Source: a virus
IMG/VR virus record: IMGVR_UViG_3300032334_000320
Coordinates: 1-33,965 of that record
Length of the DNA: 33,965 nucleotides
Direction: 5' to 3' (one strand)
This document shows, in pieces, positions 25,557-32,729 of the stretch; positions within the stretch are counted from its first letter, which is position 1, and every line of letters begins with the position of its first letter. Below the pieces are notes generated by a model. That model saw only the letters and a program-made list of their open reading frames with translations, had not been told where the DNA came from and made no database searches. The position numbers and the translations under genes were made by a program.

Positions 25557-27035
25557 TTAGGATACGTAGCGAATTTTGGTTAGTTCGTCTGTACCACTAA
25601 TGGTGCTTGGTAGAGCTGTGAAGTTAACTTCATATCCAATTACATCATCAATATTGATTGTTGGAATCTCTAAGTGGCACTGTCCTAGATCAAACATGAT
25701 ACCTGGTGAAGCAGGATACCCCGCGGTACCGCCTCTTCCGCCAACGAAGAACTGTAGAGCAAACTTATTTGTAATTAGTCCTGTAGCCCCTAGAAGATCT
25801 TCATACAGCTGAATGCTTCCGTTAGTTATTTCGTCTGCATAGCAAGTGAAGCTTCCGCTTATTGAACGAGTTCCAGTCACATGTCCTAGTGGTGTATTAA
25901 CCACACCAATTGATTCTGGTGTTAGGAAGGTCATATTATTGCTAATAGTGATACTTCCGCCTGTTAGGGTTATACCATAGGTCTTAGCGCCAATACCAGT
26001 ATTTGAAGTATCACTGACTAGGCTTAATGAAGTTAGTCTATTACGAATCATATTAGTGGTACCTGCTGCACCAGTAGTAATTAGAGTATAGACAGTGCTT
26101 GCTGGCTCTCCTGGGTTACTTGCTGTTCCAGTGAAAGTCCATGAAGCTAGTTCTGCAATCTTTGTTCCCATTCCTGAGAAAGAAATAGTTGTAATACCAT
26201 CAATTTCAAAGTTTACGGTAGCTTCATTAACGCAGCAATCACGAATTCTATAGATTGTAGTAGCATCTGACGCTGTATAAGTATCTGCAGTACCACCAGC
26301 CTTACTTGCTCCAAGAACAAAGTATAGGTCAAAAGTACCTAGCTTTGTCTTATTTGAAGAAGTTGGGAGGAAGTCTAGTTCTGTTGCAGTTGTTGCAAAA
26401 GTGGTTGATACTACTTTTGCTCCTGCTGACGCGGTTACCGTACCTGATACAGTAGAAGGCACTGCACAGCTAACTGTAGTATTTGTCACTGCTGTAACGG
26501 TAAAAGTACCAGTAGCACCTACTGTACCAGTAGCTGCCGATAACCCACTTGTTGTTATCCTATCACCAACCTTGAAATATGTACCACCAGTTGGTGCCGC
26601 AGCTAGTGTAATTGTCATGATATTATCGGCTGTTCCACCTGTTACAGCGATTGTTGCTGCGGTGGTTCCTGCAGTAATTGCATAACCTGCTGCTAGTCCT
26701 GCTGCTGGGTACAGTACTGTTTCTGATAGCATTGAGTGCCATAGAATTTCTTCTGGTGCACGAACAACAGTTGAAAGTGTTGGACGAGCATAAAGATCGA
26801 AGCTCCATTCAGCTGGAGCTAAGGAATCGTTAAAAGAAGCTTGTCCACGACGACTATTACCAGTGGCACTTGCCATTTCGTTTAGTGTTACTTGACTTGA
26901 ATTTGTTGATTGACTAAATGAATACCCATTAAGTACTGGGAGCAACCATACGTTAGCTGTTGTTGAGCCGGTGTACTGAACTGCGTACACCTTTGTATCT
27001 CTATTGAAGAAGAGGTTTGTATCACCTACTGCCAT
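25557..27035 (-). CDS. Major tail tube protein
   Basis: 492 residues, beta-rich and nearly free of long helices, in the position of T5 pb6. It begins MAVGDTNLFFNRDTKVYAVQ and includes a WSFDLYARPTLS segment, a YRIRDCCVNEATVNFEIDG strand pair and LGHVTGTRSISGSFTCY, features common to tube proteins with duplicated tube domains. Residues 120-207 look like an inserted beta module (VGDRITTSG, GTFTVTAVTNTTVSC). AGGAG lies 9 bases before ATG 27035. It forms the tube rings stacked along the tape measure; a paralogue follows across a 94-base gap. Confidence 0.85.
   Translation of the reverse strand: MAVGDTNLFFNRDTKVYAVQYTGSTTANVWLLPVLNGYSFSQSTNSSQVTLNEMASATGNSRRGQASFNDSLAPAEWSFDLYARPTLSTVVRAPEEILWHSMLSETVLYPAAGLAAGYAITAGTTAATIAVTGGTADNIMTITLAAAPTGGTYFKVGDRITTSGLSAATGTVGATGTFTVTAVTNTTVSCAVPSTVSGTVTASAGAKVVSTTFATTATELDFLPTSSNKTKLGTFDLYFVLGASKAGGTADTYTASDATTIYRIRDCCVNEATVNFEIDGITTISFSGMGTKIAELASWTFTGTASNPGEPASTVYTLITTGAAGTTNMIRNRLTSLSLVSDTSNTGIGAKTYGITLTGGSITISNNMTFLTPESIGVVNTPLGHVTGTRSISGSFTCYADEITNGSIQLYEDLLGATGLITNKFALQFFVGGRGGTAGYPASPGIMFDLGQCHLEIPTINIDDVIGYEVNFTALPSTISGTDELTKIRYVS
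26415..26678 (-). repeat. Beta-module-like insertion in the major tail protein
   Basis: Residues about 120-207: TIAVTGGTADNIMTITLAA, TYFKVGDRITTSGLS, GATGTFTVTAVTNTTVSC, STVSGTVTASA. The plan closely follows fibre module B (GDxI-x-x-SG, GTFTVTA, SVSY/TVSC, SGTVTA). The insertion is likely exposed on the tube surface. Confidence 0.6.
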
Positions 27036-27054
27036 TTTAATCTCCTAAAGTACT

Positions 27055-27504
27055 TTATGCGTACTTTACTTGTAGGGTCATCTCTCCAACTCCTAGTGGT
27101 GATAGAGCTCCCTGATCTGTGTCTATGTATGTTATAATAATATCTCTTGTAGAGTCTGTATTACCGGAAGAGTCGACGTATGCCAACCTGCCATTTCTGT
27201 CTATGATTAATTCGACGTCTTCCAGTAATTTCTCTAAAGCAAGAGTGGAATCTTCTTCGTTCACATATGCGCGAAGAGTGAGGTCTAAATATCTATCTTT
27301 CATTCCTCCGCCTTGGTGGACGATAGACTCTGCTCCAGCGACTAAACATATACATGGGAACTCCTGGATCTCGTCCCAGAATCTCATCTTAGGGTATGCT
27401 TGTTCGCCTAAATCTGTTGAGTAACCATTAGCGTAACTAATAGTTTTTAGTTTATCAGTAAGAGCCTCTACAATAGAGCTCCTACGTGTTCTATTTGTAA
27501 CCAT
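27055..27504 (-). CDS. Tail terminator protein
   Basis: 149 residues, alpha/beta. It starts with a helical RRSSIVEALTDKLKTI, followed by a strand PCICLVAGAESIV and an alternating strand RYLDLTLRAYVNEEDSTLALEKLLEDVELII, the usual pattern of lambda gpU/T5 p142-type proteins that cap the tail tube and bind the head neck. Placement just before the major tail protein agrees. AAGGAG lies 7 bases before ATG 27504, which overlaps the previous stop by one base (TAATG). Assignment is from pattern and order, not a diagnostic motif. Confidence 0.75.
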   Translation of the reverse strand: MVTNRTRRSSIVEALTDKLKTISYANGYSTDLGEQAYPKMRFWDEIQEFPCICLVAGAESIVHQGGGMKDRYLDLTLRAYVNEEDSTLALEKLLEDVELIIDRNGRLAYVDSSGNTDSTRDIIITYIDTDQGALSPLGVGEMTLQVKYA

Positions 27505-28904
27505 TAGGCTCTCCTTGTGTAGAACCTACCAATTGCCATCTCCTGTACGATCTCTCTTACGGATTTATCAACTAAGGCTCTCGGGTCTCTTGCTGGCGTA
27601 TTCCATGGTGATTTACCTAAAGTCCTGTCGAATACATCGTAAGGATTTCTTTGATAATCAAAGACTATACTAGGGTATCCTTCTTTTGTAGTCTGTACAT
27701 TTACTACTTTAGCACTATCTGCAAGTCGGCCGGTTCTATAAACCAACCCTGGGGCTCTCATGTTATGCTCTACTTGTTTTGGTAGTTTTCGATTAATAAT
27801 AGCTATAAGAGAAGCCCAATTAACTTTTTGAGGCGTATCTTGCTTAGAAATAGACTTAGCTTTTACTTTTGAAAATTGTTCAGTACCAGAAGACGAAGTA
27901 GTAGTACCTTGAATGCCTCTCTTAGCAGATGTTTTAGAAGAGGACGCCTTCATAGCTTTTTTAACTTTAGCTCCACTAGCCTTAGCAGTATCTGTTAATC
28001 TAGAAATTGCCACATCTAAAGCACTAGAAGAAGTTTTTGTAGTGAATAAGTTTGTCTTATTAAGCAGATGATTCTTTACTTCCGTACTTAGTGCATTTAA
28101 AAATGCTCGCTCTCTGCTGGAATCACCTTGATTTCTTTTGGCTGACTCTTCATTTAATTTTAATGTACTTGTAAACTCTTTTAATAGTTTGCCAGCCTCG
28201 GCTTTAGCATACGTAGATACTTCTAACTTTAAAGATGCCCTTTCTTCTTTAGAGAACTTCGTACCCTTCAATACTTCTAGAGCTCCTCCAGCTTTAGACA
28301 GGCTACTTAGTATTTCTGCCTTTCTTCTAACGCTTACTGAGCCCTGCTTTTCGTGCCCTAATTGGAACAATCCACCGCCTCTTACTTCTTTACCAAATTT
28401 GTTAATATACTTATTACCATATAGAGCTTTATCTAGTTCCTCTGTATTCTCAGCTAAAAATATATCTAGTAAGATACTATCACGTAAGTCTGGTAATAGT
28501 TTGCGAGTTCTTACATTATTTATAGAAGTGAAAACATCTATTAGACCTTTACCAGAGGCTTTGACTCCTCCTGTAACTCTTATAGTAAATGATGAACTGG
28601 AACTACCCTTAAGAAATGTTATTGTAGCTTCCCCTTTATACTTCTTGTATGCTTCATACAAGCTATTGGTGTAGTTAGCTATTAAAGTATTTAGTACCTG
28701 CTTTCTTCTATTTATTTCAGCAGAGGAGGGATTACCAACGGTATTAATAAGTTCTTCTAGTTGATACAGAGCTTCTTTATTTAAGCTATTAAGGTCTACT
28801 GTGAACTCGTGCTTATAAGAATTTAGAGTCTCTCTTAAAGTACTATTGGCTTCTATCTGTTTAGTTATATTATCTACTATAATAGATAAATTACGCTTAG
28901 ACAT
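27504..28904 (-). CDS. Large tail-completion-like protein
   Basis: 466 residues, unusually large for this slot. The last about 110 residues resemble HK97 gp10-like tail-completion or neck proteins, including VYRTGRLADSAKVVNVQ and an aromatic YQRNPYDVFDRTLG, ending in ALVDKSVREIVQEMAIGRFY. The first about 330 are helical, with a Ser/Thr/Lys-rich, low-complexity linker at about 300-360 (KKAMKASSSKTSAKRG). No function for the N-terminal part is recognised; scaffold or DNA contact are guesses. ATG 28904 overlaps the connector stop by 8 bases and has no clear ribosome-binding site, so translation may depend on the gene before it. Confidence 0.7.
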   Translation of the reverse strand: MSKRNLSIIVDNITKQIEANSTLRETLNSYKHEFTVDLNSLNKEALYQLEELINTVGNPSSAEINRRKQVLNTLIANYTNSLYEAYKKYKGEATITFLKGSSSSSFTIRVTGGVKASGKGLIDVFTSINNVRTRKLLPDLRDSILLDIFLAENTEELDKALYGNKYINKFGKEVRGGGLFQLGHEKQGSVSVRRKAEILSSLSKAGGALEVLKGTKFSKEERASLKLEVSTYAKAEAGKLLKEFTSTLKLNEESAKRNQGDSSRERAFLNALSTEVKNHLLNKTNLFTTKTSSSALDVAISRLTDTAKASGAKVKKAMKASSSKTSAKRGIQGTTTSSSGTEQFSKVKAKSISKQDTPQKVNWASLIAIINRKLPKQVEHNMRAPGLVYRTGRLADSAKVVNVQTTKEGYPSIVFDYQRNPYDVFDRTLGKSPWNTPARDPRALVDKSVREIVQEMAIGRFYTRRA

Positions 28905-29472
28905 TACGGTACATATCTAATATTCTAATGATATGAACAGGCCATTCTGTAGCTAGTGCTCCGACTCTGCTGTTACTGTTATCAATAGAAGTATTTCCGA
29001 TTGAGCGCTTTTCCTTATACTCTTCTTTAACATACATATGAACTAAATCTAGGCAAGCCATTCGCAGATCGAGAGGTACGGTCTCGTACCCGGCCTTATA
29101 AGTAACTCTTGCTGCGCCGAAGCCAGAAGGCCAATATGAGGATCCCTGAATATATATGCAGTCTACATCTACATCAACATAATACTCAGTAGCGGACATA
29201 GTTGTATATGGCTGATCGTAAGCGCTTCTAGTTTCTACGCTTACCACCTGTACTATAGGCCATTCATTTAATTGTAATGAGGATTGACCCTCTTTTACAT
29301 TAAAAGTCTCTACATATGGAGTAGTGTAGTAATCTATAATAGAGTGGCCCACGAAAGTTCTTACAAGAACATTTACAGAGTCGATAATGTACTGTAGTTC
29401 AAGATCGGCATCTGTTTTAGTAATCTTCTTATATGTTTTATAATCTGCTAAAGTTACTAATGGTGCTCCCAT
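28897..29472 (-). CDS. Head-tail connector (HK97 gp6 / SPP1 gp15-like)
   Basis: 191 residues. It begins MGAPLVTLADYKTYKKIT, then an N-terminal helical pair YIIDSVNVLVRTFVG, a beta region TFNVKEGQSSLQLNEWPIVQVVSVE typical of gp6-like adaptors, and a C-terminal helix PLDLRMACLDLVHMYVKEEY. Such proteins form a ring under the portal. I chose ATG 29472 because GGAGA is 5 bases upstream; an upstream start at 29511 would add 13 residues and lie inside the terminator hairpin. It follows the capsid gene across that hairpin and overlaps the next gene by 8 bases. Confidence 0.85.
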   Translation of the reverse strand: MGAPLVTLADYKTYKKITKTDADLELQYIIDSVNVLVRTFVGHSIIDYYTTPYVETFNVKEGQSSLQLNEWPIVQVVSVETRSAYDQPYTTMSATEYYVDVDVDCIYIQGSSYWPSGFGAARVTYKAGYETVPLDLRMACLDLVHMYVKEEYKEKRSIGNTSIDNSNSRVGALATEWPVHIIRILDMYRNV

Positions 29473-29485
29473 GGTATCTCCAAAT

Positions 29486-29516
29486 AAGAAGGGGGCTGCT
29501 GGTAGCAGCAACCCCC
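29486..29516 (-). terminator. Hairpin with T-rich tail after the capsid gene
   Basis: On the minus strand, a GGGG...GCTGCT stem with AGCAGC...CCCC, interrupted by a two-base bulge, has an ACC loop and is followed by TTCTTATTT. It lies 20 bases after the capsid stop and 14 before the connector ATG. It probably reduces read-through and so lets capsid mRNA exceed the connector and tail mRNAs, or protects the capsid mRNA 3' end. Confidence 0.8.
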
Positions 29517-29535
29517 TCCTCGGTTAATTTAAAAA

Positions 29536-31005
29536 TTAAGTTGGGTATCTTAGACCAACAACTGCTGGAGCATCAGGAAGGATTTCACGGAAACCTAGAC
29601 GCTGTGTTGTTGTTAGTACTCTGTACTGACTCTCAACTAGGTACTGGCTTTCTACAGTAAGACCACGCTGACGTGTAACAACGAAGTTACGTACGTTAAC
29701 AGCTAGAGCTGCATAGGTACCTTCTACGCTTGAGTTTGCAAACTCGTCAGAAACTAGTACTGATGATCCAAAGATCTGACCAACTTCACCATTCATCTTT
29801 GTTGCAATGTTACCTACTAGGTTGAAGTCCTGGAACTCTGAATCCTGTAGTAGATCGAAGTATGCAGTCTGTGAAACGATGTAAACAACATCACCTGGAC
29901 GAATACCATACTTACCCATCTTCTTACGTAGTGCAAGTAGAGCCATTGCAGTAACGCTCTTAGTATCAGTATTTGGAGTTGCCTGGTTAACTGTGTTAGA
30001 GTTAATTACAAAACGTGAACCACCTGATAGGTTAGCATATGTTGTTAGACCCCCAAGACCTGATGCCATCTGAGCTGCAGGATACGCAGCATTCTGAACA
30101 GTAGGAGTAGGGATATAAGCCGTGCTGCTGCTACCTGCTGTTCCTGTTGTTGCCTGAGCACCACCATGTAGAATTAAGTTTTCAACGCCACGAGCGTGCT
30201 GACGGATCATAGACTCGCGTAGAAGCGGAAGAATAGGAATAATTGCGTCTTCTTCTGTTTCATTGGCTAGATAGCTCTTAGCGACCATCTTGATGGTGCG
30301 AAGATCAATTTCTCTAAGTAGCATACCTGTACCAGTCTGTGACCAAGTACCTCCGGCACGTTCATCTAGTGAACCTGCTGCGTAGGACCCAGATCCACTA
30401 CCTACTGCGTTACTGATCTGTGCATAGCTAGTATCTGGCATGATTGGCAGAACCATGCTTGCTGAATTCATTTGAATTTCGCGGAATAGAGGAGCTAGAA
30501 CTAGCTCTAATTGAATTTCGCGTTCAATGTTTGTTGAAACTTCGCGCTCGAAAGTATCACTTGATACAATGATTGAAGACATAGTATTTGCCTTCTGCAT
30601 AACTTCCTTAGCAAGATTTGTATCATATCCCTTTCCAGTGATACGTCCTAGTAGGAATGCCTTTTCCATTTCTGGAAGTAGCTCTGTCTTCCAGGAGTCT
30701 CCGCCATTACGGTCAGCAAATACGCGCTTGCTATTAGCAATTGCTTGTAGCTCAGTTGACTTCTCTGAGATTTCACTACGTAGACCTTCTAGCTTTGTCT
30801 CTAGTTCGCTCTTGTCATCCTTAAAGCGCTTCTCTAGTTCAGCGTATAACTTTTCTGACCCGGTCTCTAGTACCTTAGCTACGATCTTCTCTTCGGCTGC
30901 TTTAGCATCTGCAGCCTTTGCAGCTTCTGCTTCTACCGCAGCTTTCTGAGCTGCAAGAGCGTCTGCAACAGCCTTCTGGATCATGTCGTTTGTATTTTCT
31001 TCCAT
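29536..31005 (-). CDS. Nested major capsid protein from an internal start
   Basis: 489 residues, in frame with the polyprotein and beginning MEENTNDMIQKAVADALAA at its residue 481, exactly at the junction between protease and scaffold. AAGGAA lies 8 bases upstream. It would supply delta (scaffold) domain plus HK97-fold capsid without the protease, so that capsid subunits exceed protease. The capsid part carries an E-loop and spine region (GSLDERAGGTWSQTG; LPLLRESMIRQHARGVENLIL) and KKMGKYGIRPGDVVYIVS. Nested capsid-assembly genes are known (lambda C/Nu3). That this start is used is inference. Confidence 0.6.
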   Translation of the reverse strand: MEENTNDMIQKAVADALAAQKAAVEAEAAKAADAKAAEEKIVAKVLETGSEKLYAELEKRFKDDKSELETKLEGLRSEISEKSTELQAIANSKRVFADRNGGDSWKTELLPEMEKAFLLGRITGKGYDTNLAKEVMQKANTMSSIIVSSDTFEREVSTNIEREIQLELVLAPLFREIQMNSASMVLPIMPDTSYAQISNAVGSGSGSYAAGSLDERAGGTWSQTGTGMLLREIDLRTIKMVAKSYLANETEEDAIIPILPLLRESMIRQHARGVENLILHGGAQATTGTAGSSSTAYIPTPTVQNAAYPAAQMASGLGGLTTYANLSGGSRFVINSNTVNQATPNTDTKSVTAMALLALRKKMGKYGIRPGDVVYIVSQTAYFDLLQDSEFQDFNLVGNIATKMNGEVGQIFGSSVLVSDEFANSSVEGTYAALAVNVRNFVVTRQRGLTVESQYLVESQYRVLTTTQRLGFREILPDAPAVVGLRYPT

Positions 31006-32445
31006 TTTTAATTTCCTTGACGCCGTTTTAGCGCCCTCTGATGAGCCTCCGGTTTCAGCGAGAGGCTGACCACCTAGAGCATTTTCAAATTGTTTTCTAA
31101 AAGTTAGATAATCGCTTTGATTATCGAATGATTTAGCTACAGAGAATGTAGCGTCTTGGTTACAAGGTACTGATACTACAGATACTTCTAGAAGTTCTGC
31201 ATCTTTTATTATTAGTCCGTCACTTTCCTTGTCGTAGTCTGCATCCTTAATTAGGAAGCCTACGGAAAAGGTAGTTAGAACTCCTTCTTTAACAAGATTA
31301 TAAACATCTCCAGCACTCTTACTGATAATACCCTTGATTCTTAGGCCCTTACTATCTGTGCCCATCTCTACAACTTTACCTATTGGCTTGTCATAGTTAT
31401 GATTGAATAAAAGAATAGGGTTAGACTTATAATTGTTTAATCCGCCAGACTTATTCCATGCAGAGGCTAAAATCACATCTGCTGAGCGATCAACAGAGAC
31501 TGTGCTTGCATAGCCGTCGATCTTTAACTCTCCTTCTCCTGCATCTACTGCTTTGATTGCAGAGTCAAATGTAAACATCTTAGTTACTGGCTTATTCATA
31601 CTAAGAGAGATCATTTGACCATCCAGATTTGGTGTATCATTTTCCATCTCTACTTCTCCAGTATCATCTTCGCCATCGTCGGCATCTAATTCCCAACTTG
31701 CACAAGTTCTTATGCTAGTACAAGTAATATCCCACTTAGTACAATATCCACTTTCTGCGGTGACATCTGCCCACTTAGGTGTAACAGGTAAGTCCGAGGC
31801 TTTGAAAGTTGAAGACTTTAAACAGTCTAGAATTTTTGGTGAGTTATTATAATACTCACAATTTTGACATTGACGAACTCTGGCTTCATCCGATGAAACC
31901 ATCCATTGTTCCGCCATGTAATTCCAGTATGTATCACTTGGTGCAGTAGGATCTGCGGGCCCTAAATTAGCTTGTTGGATACATACTAAGTGATTGGCTA
32001 TATTAACCTCAGAATCTTGGGTCGCTGCAGGGCAGGACGCGCCAAATTCTGTATTTATGTCTTCTTCGTCGCTGAAATCTTTGGTATAATCTATACTTTT
32101 ACCTTCAAGACGATCTAATGTTTCTGACTTTGCTCTAGCCCATGTCTGGCCGGGATCTCCACCCCAAAGTGCCCAAGCAACTCTACCCTTAGAAGGATAA
32201 CCAGGTTCTCCGGGACTAAATCCCTCACCTTGCTTATCTACCTCGTGTCTACTAAAGAAACTATGCATTCTACGTACTGTACTTGGTGATAGTTCTTGCT
32301 TATTTACTAGTTGCCTAGCTCTTGCAAGTCCTACTGATGTACCACCTGAATTACCTTCTTTTCTCCAGTCTAGTGCTTTTTGTGCCTCTCTAGCCATACC
32401 ATCGGTAGGAGTAAGATCAATTTCTTCTCCACCTACTTTAGCCAT
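29536..32445 (-). CDS. Protease-scaffold-major capsid polyprotein
   Basis: 969 residues in one frame. Parts in order: an N-terminal phage domain (1-115; REAQKALDWRKEG, STVRRMHSFFSRHEVDK, WALWGGDPG) known in front of phage prohead proteins; a Cys-rich module (about 135-255; Cys138, 155, 193, 196, 208, 235, 242, 248); an S78-type prohead protease (about 290-440) with His349 in LLFNHNYDKP, Ser394 in TTFSVGFL and Glu420 in LLEVSVVSVP; a scaffold-like coiled coil (about 481-585; Ala/Lys/Glu-rich); and an HK97-fold capsid (about 590-969). The protease should cut out the scaffold and free the capsid after assembly. ATG 32445 has AAGGAG 8 bases upstream, 2 bases after the previous stop. An in-frame start at 31005 may give the capsid part alone. 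Confidence 0.9.
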   Translation of the reverse strand: MAKVGGEEIDLTPTDGMAREAQKALDWRKEGNSGGTSVGLARARQLVNKQELSPSTVRRMHSFFSRHEVDKQGEGFSPGEPGYPSKGRVAWALWGGDPGQTWARAKSETLDRLEGKSIDYTKDFSDEEDINTEFGASCPAATQDSEVNIANHLVCIQQANLGPADPTAPSDTYWNYMAEQWMVSSDEARVRQCQNCEYYNNSPKILDCLKSSTFKASDLPVTPKWADVTAESGYCTKWDITCTSIRTCASWELDADDGEDDTGEVEMENDTPNLDGQMISLSMNKPVTKMFTFDSAIKAVDAGEGELKIDGYASTVSVDRSADVILASAWNKSGGLNNYKSNPILLFNHNYDKPIGKVVEMGTDSKGLRIKGIISKSAGDVYNLVKEGVLTTFSVGFLIKDADYDKESDGLIIKDAELLEVSVVSVPCNQDATFSVAKSFDNQSDYLTFRKQFENALGGQPLAETGGSSEGAKTASRKLKMEENTNDMIQKAVADALAAQKAAVEAEAAKAADAKAAEEKIVAKVLETGSEKLYAELEKRFKDDKSELETKLEGLRSEISEKSTELQAIANSKRVFADRNGGDSWKTELLPEMEKAFLLGRITGKGYDTNLAKEVMQKANTMSSIIVSSDTFEREVSTNIEREIQLELVLAPLFREIQMNSASMVLPIMPDTSYAQISNAVGSGSGSYAAGSLDERAGGTWSQTGTGMLLREIDLRTIKMVAKSYLANETEEDAIIPILPLLRESMIRQHARGVENLILHGGAQATTGTAGSSSTAYIPTPTVQNAAYPAAQMASGLGGLTTYANLSGGSRFVINSNTVNQATPNTDTKSVTAMALLALRKKMGKYGIRPGDVVYIVSQTAYFDLLQDSEFQDFNLVGNIATKMNGEVGQIFGSSVLVSDEFANSSVEGTYAALAVNVRNFVVTRQRGLTVESQYLVESQYRVLTTTQRLGFREILPDAPAVVGLRYPT
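31013..31018 (-). promoter_or_regulatory. Internal ribosome-binding site for the capsid part
   Basis: AAGGAA on the minus strand, followed by an A/T-only spacer to ATG 31005, inside the sequence encoding TASRKLK at the end of the protease linker. A good Shine-Dalgarno match at a proper distance within a coding region at a domain boundary suggests a real start. Confidence 0.6.
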
Positions 32446-32447
32446 CG

Positions 32448-32729
32448 TTAAGCTCCTTTAGTCTTTTGGACTACTGGCTCAGCTTTTGGCTTCTCTTGTT
32501 TAGGTGCTTCTACTGGATCTGGTTCTTTAACAATATCTACTTCGATGCTATAGTTACTAACATCTCCAATCATGTTAAGAAGTCTACCCCAAGACCCGAT
32601 GGTTCTCTTGATTAGCACAAATCTAATTGGAGCGTCCTCTGCGTTTTTATACTCTTCCATGGTCATTGCTCCGCCCTTAGAGGCAAAATAAGCACCAAGT
32701 TGAGAAACTATATTTTTTCTTGTTGTCAT
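32448..32729 (-). CDS. Small unknown protein between portal and protease
   Basis: 93 residues, no family recognised. The first 65 residues are compact, with helix-like MTTRKNIVSQLGAYFASKGG and strands IRFVLIKRTIGSWGRLLNMI and YSIEVDIVKEP; the last about 28 are Pro/Lys/Glu-rich (PVEAPKQEKPKAEPVVQK) and probably disordered. Location between portal and protease-capsid suggests a head-assembly factor. ATG overlaps the portal stop by one base (TAATG). Confidence 0.8.
   Translation of the reverse strand: MTTRKNIVSQLGAYFASKGGAMTMEEYKNAEDAPIRFVLIKRTIGSWGRLLNMIGDVSNYSIEVDIVKEPDPVEAPKQEKPKAEPVVQKTKGA

Noticed and set aside
28138-28674. Plus-strand ORF of 178 residues antisense to the tail-completion protein
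   Set aside because: No recognisable motif and no operon context; it mirrors a low-stop frame of the real gene.
30527-30949. Plus-strand ORF of 140 residues antisense to the scaffold region
   Set aside because: Ser/Ala/Phe-rich complement of an Ala/Glu/Lys coiled coil; a shadow.
31838-31885. Possible minus-strand promoter with TATAAT inside the polyprotein gene
   Set aside because: The -10 is good but the hexamer 17 bases upstream (GTCAAT-like) is a poor -35, and it lies within coding sequence.
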